DNA of 64,000 nt, from contig SSBO01000015.1 in the NCBI GenBank assembly GCA_005281725.1, positions 558,581 to 622,580 of the forward strand, written 5' to 3'. A program made the position numbers and the translations under genes. The stretch comes from Wuchereria bancrofti. Lineage: Eukaryota > Nematoda > Chromadorea > Rhabditida > Onchocercidae. Shown here piece after piece: positions 1-10,760 of this stretch. Below the pieces are notes generated by a model. That model did no database searches, had not been told where the DNA came from, and worked only from the letters and a program-made list of their open reading frames with translations. The first letter of the stretch is position 1, and each line of letters starts with the position of its first letter.

Positions 1-176
1 ATCACAAAAAACCAAAGCTGCATACTAGTCATGACTTCTTTTCGCAATATTTAAGACACCTCAATAGGAGTTTATTTAATTGAGATTTGATTGATAATAT
101 TGTGCAACTGAACAACCGTAACAGAAACATTGGCTACAACTAGTTGCTTACATCTGCAGCAGAATAAATGTTAAAG
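1..176 (+). other. intron of vps-41 (non-coding left edge)
   Basis: No open frame continues into the first VPS41 exon, and stops occur in all three forward frames. It is best read as the 3' part of an intron. Confidence 0.6.
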
Positions 177-3100
177 GCGCAACCATGTTCGGCCGATGAC
201 CGAGTACGATGGTATTTGGAGAATGATCTGCTTCGTGATGCAATGCAATATGCAAATGAGCATAAAGCTCAACTTGAGCATTTAGATCCTGTCGACATTG
301 GAAGGCGCTATTTGAACTCTCTCACTAAACAGAAACGTTTCGCTGAAGCGGCAGCAAATCTTAAAGCAGTTTGTTTAGAATTTATTACATAACTTTATGA
401 GAATTTCCAATTATGAAAACTATATTCTGGATTTGTAGGATAGCATAAATTTTTACCAAGTGAATCATTCCATTGTTTTCCTTTTTTTCATCATTCCACT
501 GTTTTTCTTTTTTTGCTTTTAATGTAGAACATGACATTCTCTATTAATCTCCGTATTAGATCACGTATGGACATCCTCTCATAAAAAATTCCATAATTTT
601 AGCTGTTAAGCTATCATTTAGTTATGTTTAGTCGGCTTGATCTAGTTTTTATTGATTTGTCCTTAAACTTTACAGACATGCATCCGCTCTATTCAATATC
701 ATCTGAGCAGTTTGAAATCATTTCATGTTTAAGGTCTGTGGACGTCAGAAAGATTTGTGGGAATATTATGTAAATGAATTTGAACGGAATAATGTGGTCC
801 TTCAATTGGCAAAATATCTCCCGGTAAGGGATCCCCAACTGGAACCGGAATGTTACCAGTGTGTATTGATTGCTGCATTACACAACCATCCAGTTTTATT
901 CTATAACCTGGTCAAAGTTTGGAATCCGGATTTATTCCGAGTAGGTTGGTACTTTAATTATTCATTACCGTCTATTTATGCACTTTGTAGTTGGTAAAGT
1001 TTTCCGAATGAGGAATGCAGAAGGAAGAACATTCTCACTTCAAATTAAAATTTATAATGCTTCAGGTGCAATAACGGATATGGCAATGAAACGGATTGTA
1101 CATGAAAATGTAAATCCACTATCAGAAAATGATGCCGTAGCTATTTATCGATCGCTGTCTCGCCTTTATCTGTACGAACGAAAGTATGATAAAGCTTTGA
1201 TGCTTTACATTATGTTAAACGATAAAACTGTTTTCCAGGTCATCGAGAAGTATCACCTTTTCGACCTGGTAATTCTTCGATCTTTTTAATTTGTCAAATT
1301 TTAGTTTACTATCCTCTGTGTATCAACCATTCCAATTTCATTCGAAAAATTTAATGTTTCTTAAAATACAGCATTGTAGTAATGAATGTTTAGGAAGTAT
1401 TCGTGTTATTTACCCCATTCCCTCGAAAACTGAATCCTTACCAGGTTGTAAAATCTGACAGATACAAGTCGAGAGTAAAAGGCTAGAACAGATGACATGG
1501 ATGCTTGAGTTATATCTTTATGCCGCAGGTTAAGAATGATTTGACAAAACTGATGGCTATCGATACGAATCTGACAATACGATTGTTGATTGAAAATGCC
1601 GGAAGTCTTCCAACAAAAACGATTCTAACTCAGCTCGCAATATATCCGAAATTGCAGGTTTGTTTTTCCTTATTTTTATGTTTAATTTTTAAAATATTTG
1701 AAAAAACAAAAATTAGAATCATTTAAAAAAAAAAATATCGTATTTCAGTTGGCATATTTGAACACTCTATTTGAAAGAAATGAAGGCGAAGAATTTATCG
1801 ATTTTGCCATAGGACTGTATGCTGAAAATGAACCACAACTTCTTTTACCGTTCCTCCGAAAAACAGCAATCTACGATATAGCAAAAGCCATTGACATCTG
1901 TGAAAAAAAGCAATACATCAATGAGGTTTATTGATTTGATGCTTTGTTACTTTCTAAGTTTTGATCATCTTAAGAAATACTACGAATTGTGTTATTGTGG
2001 TAATGTGTCAAAGCTCGATTCACACGGCTAGAGTAAGCAGGTTAAAGCCTGGAGTCAGTTAGCTCGGTATTAGGTCATAGCATAATATCATTACAAATTA
2101 TCAGCTTTATCGAGCAAAAACTCTAGCAGATGGTTTTTTTAGCAATGATGTGATTTGCAGATGGTTTATTTGCTGGGAAGAAGTGGAAATCGTATGAAAG
2201 CTTTAGATTTACTTGTAAATAAGCTTGGTCGCATTGATAGTGCAATTGACTTTTGCCGCGAAAACGATGATTCCGATTTATGGAATTCACTAGTCGATGC
2301 AGCTGTGAAACGACCGGATCATATCATGGAACTTTTGAATACTGCTGGAAAATATGTTAATCCATTAAATATTATTGAAAAGGTTCTTTTTTTCACTTAA
2401 ATATGCAATTTTCCATTTTTCTGACGTGTTATGTATTATCACTATTATTAGTTTTATTCTTAAAGTTCAAGTCCTTAGTATTTCATGGGAGATATATTGT
2501 GGAGATGGTTCTCAATTCTCATATAAAAAGGTCATACACAAAATGGAAATCTAGAATACCTGTGTCCAGTTATGTTAGATCAATAGCAAGGGCAGTGCAT
2601 TAACAACTGGACAAGTTTGGCGATCACTTCCTATAAATTCGTATTTTATTTTAAGACTTTAGGAGATAAAAGATGAGCTGCTTCTGTAACTGTGAAACTG
2701 GTTTCAGCACACTACCTCTCAGAATAACATGTACTATTTAGTCGCAAAGTTTTTAAGTTTCCAGATTCCTGAACAGATGAACATCCCCGGTTTACGGAAT
2801 TTATTGGTAACAATTTTACGTGATTATGAATTACTTGTACAAATGCAGCGTGGCTCTTTGCAAGTAACAGAAGCCGACAGTAATCAGCTTTTTGCAAAAT
2901 ATTTATCAAATCGTAAATGTTCGACTTTCATCGGTTTCGAGCAACATTGCATTGTATGCAGGTGAAACAACTTCTTCATTGCAAAATTAACACAAATTAA
3001 ATTTGAAATATCATTGGCCAGTAGACTCAGTAAAGTTTCTTTTTCTTTCTGCTAGTGATTCAATTTTAGGATAACTGTGCTGCTAGAACGCGAAGAGTCT

Positions 3101-3256
3101 GCTGACTGCAGGCATGCGAATTGTGACATCATTGTTTATGATTGTGGACATTCAGCACACATCCGTTGTACATATATCCCTCATTCAGATGGACAAACAG
3201 TTATGGAGAGTAGATGTCCTATGTGTTATGGGTTACATTTATATGGGAAACGTTAG
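177..3256 (+). CDS. vps-41: VPS41, C-terminal half (partial, cut at left edge)
   Basis: Exons 177-368, 734-944, 1066-1268, 1529-1657, 1749-1925, 2161-2382, 2765-2961 and 3070-3256 join in frame to 505 residues plus stop TAG. The protein matches the C-terminal half of VPS41, the HOPS subunit that tethers late endosomes and vacuole/lysosome-bound vesicles. Visible landmarks are the clathrin-heavy-chain-like helical repeat region (for example LLPFLRKTAIYDIAKAIDIC and VYLLGRSGNRMKALDLLV) and a C-terminal RING-H2. The first zinc pair is CIVC at the end of the 2765-2961 exon; CGHSAHIRC and CPMC lie in the last exon. The N-terminal WD40 half (roughly 350-400 residues in the family) must lie left of the window. 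The first acceptor is weak: in the coding frame a TAA sits at 165-167, so the exon must begin after it, and AAG at 174-176 is the best candidate. Identity is certain by family similarity; the 5' boundary is not. Confidence 0.93.
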
Positions 3257-3428
3257 CAGGATGAGTTCATATTTCGAGTAGTTTATGGATGCGTCTTGGA
3301 GGTAATCCTTCCCAAAAAATCACGTGTAAAGAATTTAAAATCTTTCGGAAGCACAAACATTTATTGTGATATCGCTGATAAAACCAAGTCACTCAATGAG
3401 ATCAATTTTATTAACTTACGCTGTTGTA

Positions 3429-3434
3429 AATAAA
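3429..3434 (+). other. poly(A) signal AATAAA for vps-41
   Basis: Canonical AATAAA 173 bases after the VPS41 stop codon, in AT-rich 3' flank. Position only; cleavage site not determined. Confidence 0.5.
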
Positions 3435-3815
3435 ATTTGACGAAGTTTGTGTCCTTTTTCCACAGCTAAATTTTGTACTTTAAATATAAGAATCCACCGG
3501 ATGTTCCTCAACTTTATCTTCTACATATCTAATCAACAATCACACAGAATATTCCCAAACGGTGCTGTTAAGCATTATTTCCCAATCATAAAAAAGCACA
3601 ACTGCAAAAGCAATTCTATTGTCGGATGGATACAGCAGACTGATCAGGAAAAGTTCGTGTCTTGTAATTCACTTTCCTGCACAAGTCTTTAACACCCGCA
3701 ACAGTGTCTTAATAACTACTGCTTGTTGTTAAACATTAGTCACTTTTGATTTTTCAACATGGGAAAGATTTTCGAGGTGAATTATTAACATAACAGTATG
3801 TAAAGTAGAGTTTCA

Positions 3816-4188
3816 ATGAACTGGGAGACATATACTATCCGCCAGATGCAAGAATTTAATGAAAAAATTTGGGAGCGCCATAACCGTATATGGAAAAGTA
3901 TGAGTTTAATTTTGCAGGTGTAACATCGGAAAAGGAACCGAAAGAGGAAGGAAATTCCTCTGTTGATGGTGAATCATCGTCGGACACATTTGACTCCGAG
4001 AAGCTGAAGAAAGAGAACGAGAAGGGCAACAACATAAACCTGGGAAAGGTACTTCAGCATCTGTATATGTTCTTTTTCCCGGTGCTAGAAACACAGCAAA
4101 TGCGGTAATTGTTTCGCCGCCAAACACGGATCCCAATGTTAAAAGAGAATCTTTTAATTTCAATTTTAGAATCATTAATGATTCTTGA
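3816..4188 (+). pseudogene. small unknown gene with coding signal split over three frames
   Basis: ATG at 3816 opens a charged helical stretch (MNWETYTIRQMQEF and on to about 3893). From about 3890 the neighbouring frame carries an acidic/lysine-rich stretch (SEKEPKEEGNSSVDGESSSD) to about 4048. From about 4000 the third frame runs GKGTSASVYVLFPGARNTAN to a TGA at 4186-4188. Both frame changes go the same way (each as if one base were missing) and lie at homopolymer runs, GAAAAG near 3893-3898 and GGGAAAGG near 4042-4049. Either this is a small gene damaged by two frameshifts, a sequence with two indel errors, or a spliced gene whose introns I cannot define. A splice of 3897 to 4001 keeps phase but uses a poor acceptor. 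The product resembles no family I know. It lies between the convergent vps-41 and copper-transporter genes. Confidence 0.35.
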
Positions 4189-4194
4189 AGGTTT

Positions 4195-4979
4195 TACAAG
4201 GAAAAAAAAAATTATATTTGGGCATTAAGTTAAGCCTGATGAGAAAGAAATAAATGCACTAACGTAACTGTACTGTAATAGTCATTACTGATCATGAGAC
4301 CGGAATGACTCGTAACAGATGGGAATCTGTGAGAATGAAAAAAGTAAATAGTATTAAAACTAAATAAACATATGGGAAAAATACTAAAAGGAAGGGATGG
4401 AAAACAGTATTAGGTAAGCAAGCTGCTGACCTACCCAACACTTAACGATACATCATAATCAACAAGAATTCGAACTGAGAGGTGAAATTAACATAAATAT
4501 AATCTAACATGTTTGAAATAATAAACAACGATAAGTCTCTCTTTCTCCCTAGATAAATCATATTACAACAGTGAAAGAATCATAGAGCGTCATTACTATG
4601 GCGAGTATTGCGGATATTTTTATTATGAAAGGCAACTCTGGTGCGATGAACACAGTAGAACGATTATGTTAACGTTGGATATCAATTTTTCAGAAAATAC
4701 AAAGCATACTAAACTTGCATAGCATGCGATACATAGCATGTTAAGCTTGTAAACATAAGATAATTCTTATATGGAAAGACAAGTGCATTTCCGGATATCC
4801 CACCCGTTAGCTATTTTTTTTCTTCACAACTGTAGTGTCCGGTATACAGACTAAGGAAAAAAAGCCAAGCACACCCATCAAAATGTTTTCCTAATGAGAA
4901 ATCTTAGATAGTAATGTAAAAAAATACAAGATCTCCAATCAGCAAAAAAAAAAAAAAAAGGAAAATACAACATATTCGA
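4195..4979. other. intergenic, no feature seen
   Basis: AT-rich sequence between convergent genes, with an A16 run near 4946-4961. No splice-supported coding exon recognised on either strand. Confidence 0.5.
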
Positions 4980-4985
4980 TTTATT
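4980..4985 (-). other. poly(A) signal (AATAAA on minus) for copper transporter
   Basis: TTTATT on plus, 95 bases beyond the transporter stop codon. Canonical hexamer in the right orientation. Confidence 0.45.
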
Positions 4986-5004
4986 AAATTAAATTAATTT
5001 TTTT

Positions 5005-5060
5005 GTAACACAATTAATGCTATTACTGATTTCAGTAACACAATTAATGCTATTACTGAT
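5005..5060. repeat. tandem pair of a 30-bp unit in the CTR 3' UTR
   Basis: The 26 bases at 5005-5030 recur exactly at 5035-5060 (period 30). The pair lies between the copper transporter stop codon and its likely poly(A) signal, so both copies should be in the mRNA 3' UTR. Confidence 0.8.
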
Positions 5061-5079
5061 GAGACCTCGGAAATTATTC

Positions 5080-6386
5080 TTAATGACATGCATCAGTAGC
5101 AAATGTATCCAAATTGTCGGTCTGTGGATTAAAACATTTTAAAATAGCAAATAACCAATGTCCGAATGCTGCGCCCGCAATTACAGCTATGGTTAGCCAA
5201 ACATTATACGTCATCGCAATAAGCATCAAACAATATGCCAATGTTAACTGTACAAAATAAAGGATTGCCTGTAATGATACGCTATTCAAATGTTGTACTA
5301 CGTTTCCGTCAACATTTCACAACCTCTTACTATATCTGAAGCTAAAGAGGGAAGTAATAAAAGTGCTGAATGTGTACATACTTGCAAGAATCGGATTGTC
5401 GCGGAAATCTCTTCCTTTGTTGTCCTGAAAAAAAGTACGACTTTGAGTTTTAAATATACAAAACAAAAACCAAATCTTCAAAATCTCTTTGGATATACTC
5501 CTGACAACAGTAATCAGTTTGGACAACTTCGACATTGTACTAACGCAAATTAAAATATCCAAAAGAAATGGAAAACTAAACTAAGAAAAAGATTTTTTAA
5601 GTCTAAAAAAAAAACTGAAATACTCTTCAAGTATTAAAACACTATGCAAACCTTCTGGAGACCTGGTGATAATCAGATGAGAGAGTGATCGTCAAAGGAG
5701 CTGATACAGACAAGCGATTGCAATCAATACGTTTTTCATCATCTTGCTTTACTTCATCTTGCTTTCCTTTATCAATTGCATGATTGCAACTCGGTGGACA
5801 TCGTGCAGCAGAAAGCTGCAGATAAACACGAAACCATTTAATCCACTCATAAAAACAAGCCATTATGAAAATCAACACACAGGAAAGCAAGAGACCTGCA
5901 ATTACTACTACCGTTAAATTACTACCAAAAACAGTGGACGAGGCGTATTATGTTACTCATGAAACTGTTCCGTTTAATTCTTTCATGTTATTTTCACCTT
6001 TATAGGATGAATAAACGTGAACTGATATAAAGGAGTAAAAAGATGAACTGATTAACTGATTGCTTTCATAAGGATAAAAAAGAATATCAACATTCAAAAA
6101 AATATGCTGGAAGGTACGGGTTGATTTTCTTCTCTAACGAAGATAAATGATCAGTGTGATTAACAAAAGCATTAAAAAACTAACCATACAAAGATTCGAT
6201 TTGCCAAAATTCGAATAAAATTATTTCATGATAACCGGAATGAAACCACATCTTCATAGTATGCCCGCCATGTTTATCATAGTGATGGTTATGTCCTTTA
6301 CCGTGCTTCATCAGCTCATCATTCATTCCATGTATGTAGTGATGGTCCAACTGTTCACTATATCCAAGTATTTCGTCCTTATTCAT
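5080..6386 (-). CDS. CTR-family high-affinity copper transporter
   Basis: Exons 6386-6185, 5895-5663, 5424-5382 and 5297-5080 join in phase to 231 residues. CTR proteins are trimeric Cu(I) channels of the plasma or endosomal membrane. The extracellular N-terminus is His/Met rich (GKGHNHHYDKHGGHTMKM) and precedes the conserved MWFHSGYHEIILFEFW segment. TM1 is about residues 68-90 (GLLLSCVLIFIMACFYEW). A Cys/Lys/Asp-rich cytosolic loop follows. TM2 holds the copper-gating MxxxM at 184-188 (MLIAM). TM3 holds the GxxxG packing motif at 201-205 (GAAFG). The C-terminus ends ACH, like the metal-handling Cys-His tail of CTR1. With the chosen acceptor the spacing from FW to FYE equals that of human CTR1. 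The start is the first in-frame ATG after an upstream stop; a further 5' exon is possible. Exon 3 is only 43 nt. Confidence 0.9.
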
Positions 6387-6731
6387 TATTTCAATACTAT
6401 GTCCTTGATTTCCTTCAAAAGAATAGGCAAAGCGTATTTTATAAGTGGCAAACACAGACGAACATACGAAAATATTTCTCGCTTTTTACTTTTAAGAAAG
6501 ATCAAATAGAGTATAAGCAGGTACAGACTTACGCAATGATGATACAACACATCATTAACTTCATCTCACCTACATCAGTCTCACATTTTTTTCTTTTAAC
6601 AATGCCTTAGGGATATACTGCAATGTGAATGACAACACCGGTAACATTGCCGAATTTTAGCTAATACCGGGCAACCCGACCAGTACTACAATGTGGTTAG
6701 AGTTGCTCTTTGTTCTGTAATATATATCTTT

Positions 6732-7841
6732 CTATTGATTACAAACATAATCAAGTAAATTAAGAGAACCTGGTTCCTTATAATCATTCGTTAGTTCATC
6801 CAAAAAGCTTTTCACACTACTTAACCGATCAAACCTTGAAAAACCACTCCTGTTTGTCGGTGATGCATTCAACGTTCCATGTTCGGAACCCAATGCAGTA
6901 CTCATGATTGCCTGAAATATTCTAAATCCTACAGCCGAGAAATTATTTCGATCTGCTGCATATAATCGATAACCGTAAAACCACAAGCAGAATTATTCAT
7001 CGAATAGTAAACATACGCTCGTTGCCATAATGAACCAATTATTTCAGAAATCTCTTTCGAAACTTATACTGTTATACCGTTCCAACCACGAAACTGAAAC
7101 TGAGTCAGGAGAACTGTCCATTGATTACTACCATCCAAAAAACTGAAGAAAATCCTAATAGATTCAAGCTAGATCAACACAACGAATTAGTCCACTTCCT
7201 GTATGAAAACCTAATACGTGAACTCAAAATAAGCGATTTCGTATATAAATAGATCAGTCCGAACAGAATTAAAAACAAAAGAATGAATCAACCAACTTAG
7301 AAATGTTATTGATGACACGTAACAAAAAATGAAAGAAGCAATACTCATATGTAGATAAAACTGCTTAATACTTCCGTGATACATAATGCTATACGTAATG
7401 CTGTTGCAGACAACTTTATCAAAACAGATTAGCTCCTTAACAAAATTCCAAACTTTCGCCCACTTTTGAAACCTAAACTAGTGCTCTGATGATTCCGTAA
7501 AAGTTACCGTTAGCATATAATTAATGGAAATCTGATGAAAAATATAAAGTTAATGTAAACTACAACAATCGCTATTAATATGTTCACAAAACGAAAAAAT
7601 GAAGCATAAAATAAAGATATAAAATGAAGGCACTTACAGGTTAAGAATTCAGAAAGACATCTAATTAAATAAAAAAAAAAAAAAACCAAGAAAAAAAGTC
7701 TCCCGACCATATACGGTAATTACCGACGGGAAAATATGAGCTAATGTTAAAACAAAAATGTTAGTGAAAGCATTACATACCTTGACTATCGTCAACGACA
7801 AAAATTTCTACTCTCTCATGATTCAAAAAATACCACACCAT
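6732..7841 (-). CDS. hypothetical 110-residue protein (tentative four-exon model)
   Basis: A phase-consistent chain 7841-7781, 7472-7454, 7142-7070 and 6911-6732 gives 110 residues and a TAG stop. The best supported parts are the first exon (MVWYFLNHERVEIFVVDDSQ, donor GTATGT), the third (FLDGSNQWTVLLTQFQFRGW after a TTCTTCAG acceptor) and the long last exon (after ATTTCAG; contains FSRFDRLSSVKSFLDELTND). The second exon is only 19 nt and could be wrong. No signal peptide, membrane segment or family signature is evident. It sits between apyrase (387 bases upstream) and the copper transporter (about 345 bases downstream) on the same strand, so it might belong to a polycistron. I do not recognise it. 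Confidence 0.38.
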
Positions 7842-8227
7842 ATTTATGTGTTAAAATATATCACTGTCTCTTTGTACAATGGTATGATTTTTCATCACCG
7901 GAAAATACATTAAAGCGAATACATTGTTAGAACTTTTGCATGTTAATGACTTCCAGCATTCCGAAAAAAAAACTCACTTCATTTAGTTTCAAAATATCTA
8001 TACATCAAATACCTCATATTTCTTGCAGAATATTTCAAAGATTCATTACCTAACCACTAAAGATAAAATGTATGAGTCATATTTTTAAAAAGAGATATTT
8101 GTGTTATAAATAAAGGAACAGAATATTATGCTTAAAAGTCTATCTTTCAGGGTAGTTAGAAAAGAATTTCATTGGATTAAATTGAAATTCTTTACAGCAG
8201 ATTCGCACATAATTCTATTCAAATATT

Positions 8228-10760
8228 TCAGACAAATGCTATTCCTTCATATTTGAACTTGCCAAAGAGTGGCACTTCTTCGAGCAGGATATGACCCATT
8301 TCATGATTGAATACTGTTATGTAACTGGCTACTGGTAATCTGTCTTTTTCCTCCGATTTTAATGCCACAATTATTCGATCACTAGTACCAGGAACAAATT
8401 GGAAAGCTGAGAAGCCTCTTGTACTGCTTAATGGCCCAATCTGTTGGTATTTTATGTCAGAAAAGTCCTCCGAAGCAGAAAGCAAATAATTAGTTCCTGA
8501 AATAAGGAACATGTGTATAACAATAAGCTAACTTAGTCCGTTTGTTTGCCATACTGCGGTTTTCAAGTCCGATCTATGTAGCTAACTAGTTGTAGAATCC
8601 AGAATATCTTTTAATTTCACTCTTCACATACGTTAATCGAAGTGGTAGCAAAACTCGAAATTTACTTGACATAAGTTCAGTACACTACTGTATACCACCG
8701 CAACGTAGTCCAATCGTGTACAGTTGCGCAGTACTGTCTCCTCATTATTACAAATGGGGTAGGACAATAATGCTTAGGGGTACTCACATTCAGAATATGA
8801 AACATTAAAAAATCTACAAGTCTAGTTCCAAACTTACAAAAATTCAAGGGGTGTGACGATGAGATTTCGAATCATACGGTTCAGTACACACAACTTAAAT
8901 GTCTATTAACCTCTTTCTTCATCCTTTGCTTCGTTATATGCTTGCTTACTGGCTCTTCTGGGCAAGAAGAACCACTTCTTGTAGATTTCTGACCACTGAA
9001 CTGATTCGTGTACCATATAACCAGGCCACTCAATCCCAACTGCCGAACGTAATTTCTTGTATTCATTAACCCAACTGATATGCTCAACACTACCCTCGGG
9101 AGTTACAACCTGAAAATACCGTTTCTGGAAATCTTTTAAAAGAGACTAGAAACTTCTCAATTAAGTTTATGGAAATCAGAAGCGGTGGATGGATTTTAGT
9201 GATAATAAAAAAAAAAAATTAAATTCAATCAGCCCAATACTCAATTATTCAGTGTAATGCGTCTTCTGTATAAAATAAACAATGTTCTTAAAACGGTCGG
9301 ATGATTTCAACTTCTATTACAATCACAACTATCATTTACAATTTTCTACGAACCAGTAAATCGAAAAAAGTTAATAAGTAATATCAAAGTTTTCCATGAC
9401 CTATGAGAGTGTACCTTGATCCACATTGGGTCTTCGTTGTCAAATACACCTTCCGTTGTTGTCCATTCTTTCCCAAGGCCACCAACGTAAAGATTACCAC
9501 CTTTCACCGTCATCCATTCACCTTTGAAACCTTTCGTTGCATTTCCAGCACCATCACTGAGGTAAATCTTGAATTGACGCAATTCTTTCATGCTATTGCA
9601 AAAGCAAAGGATTTTTAAAAATATAGTTCAGAAAAAATGACAAGATCTTTACATCAGAAGGCAAAGAGAACAAAAATAAAAATAAAAACCCAAGGATAAG
9701 CCATGTCTTTTTCGATTCGATAAATAATTCCAGTTCGATCATCTATTGATAACAAATTCCCATCGAAAATGACAAGATCAGATAGTTCCATCGACCGCCC
9801 ACCACCAGCAATTGTCGAATAAAGTGAAATCTACATGAATAACTTATGCATGCATACTGGGCCATTTTATGCTCATTTTATACCACAGTTAATAAAAGAT
9901 ATCACCAGTTTCAAGAAACTTGCACAACTCTCACAAACAATCATATCGGATAAATTGAATGGTGCAATTTTTATATTTCACTGAAAAAACCAAGAATTTC
10001 CAAAAATGCAGTTCAGAAAAAGTGGCAATAAAGCTACTATAAAATATATTTAATGTTCTACCTGTTCATTGCTATTCCATTGAAGAGATGCTTCAGTGTA
10101 TTCCTTATCCACTGTGAGAACACCAAATTCTATGAAGCTTTGCCATTGATTTTCTTCTGTCGGATGCTTACTGCTCTTGTCAAGATCTGTCACAACCACT
10201 ATGCGAAACTGATGAGATCCATCAGCCAACAAAACTTCATGACCTATGTAAAAGTCTTGTCAAGAAAACTGCTACCACATACGAACCTCATAATAAACAT
10301 ACAGCAGTCCTCTCAAAAATATCGCTTGTTCAAAGCATAAGTGAAATATTGGGCACAATAAAAACGGTTCGACATGAAAACTTCAGACACTGATAAGCCT
10401 GGAACAAATTTCTCCAGTTAGCTCTGAATACTACTGAGAATAACGAAACATTGACTACGTGATTATAATAAAATCAATAGATGAATTAAAAGAATGAAAT
10501 ATCACGGATCAAATGGACATTCCTGCAATTACTAAAAATCATGTCAATTTATTTTATTAAAAAAATTACCAAAAACACTTACCAAGCTGTGATGTATTAT
10601 ATGGTCGACGATAGCATCCCGGTTTCTGCATATTTTTGGTTAGTGCAATGAATGCTGCACATAAAGTGACTATAAGCACAGTAGTAGTAATGGAGGAACC
10701 GGTTGATAATCGGTGAATATCATTCTTTCGAATTTTTGAGCGTGTTTCGAGATTAACCAT
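8228..10760 (-). CDS. apy-1: membrane-anchored Ca2+-activated apyrase (CANT1 family)
   Basis: Exons 10760-10583, 10243-10062, 9830-9690, 9567-9415, 9109-8911 and 8496-8228 join in phase to 373 residues, the normal family size of about 370-400. CANT1-type apyrases hydrolyse nucleoside diphosphates (UDP, GDP) in the ER/Golgi lumen, supporting glycosylation; secreted relatives occur in blood feeders and parasites. A basic N-terminus is followed by one hydrophobic anchor (TTTVLIVTLCAAFIAL, about residues 25-42), giving type II topology. Family motifs occur in order: FRIVVVTDLD, GRSMELSDLVIF, LLSIDDRTGIIYRI, LYVGGLGKEW, ESVQWSEIYKKWFFLPRRAS, FSAFQFVPGTSDRIIVALKS and the terminal KYEGIAFV, whose Glu matches a calcium ligand of the family. 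All five introns keep phase, and alignment to the family leaves no gap at the exon 3-4 junction. C. elegans apy-1 is the expected ortholog. Confidence 0.95.

Noticed and set aside
5290..5553. 87-codon plus-strand frame
   Set aside because: It covers an intron and the 43-nt exon of the copper transporter on the opposite strand; no coding character.
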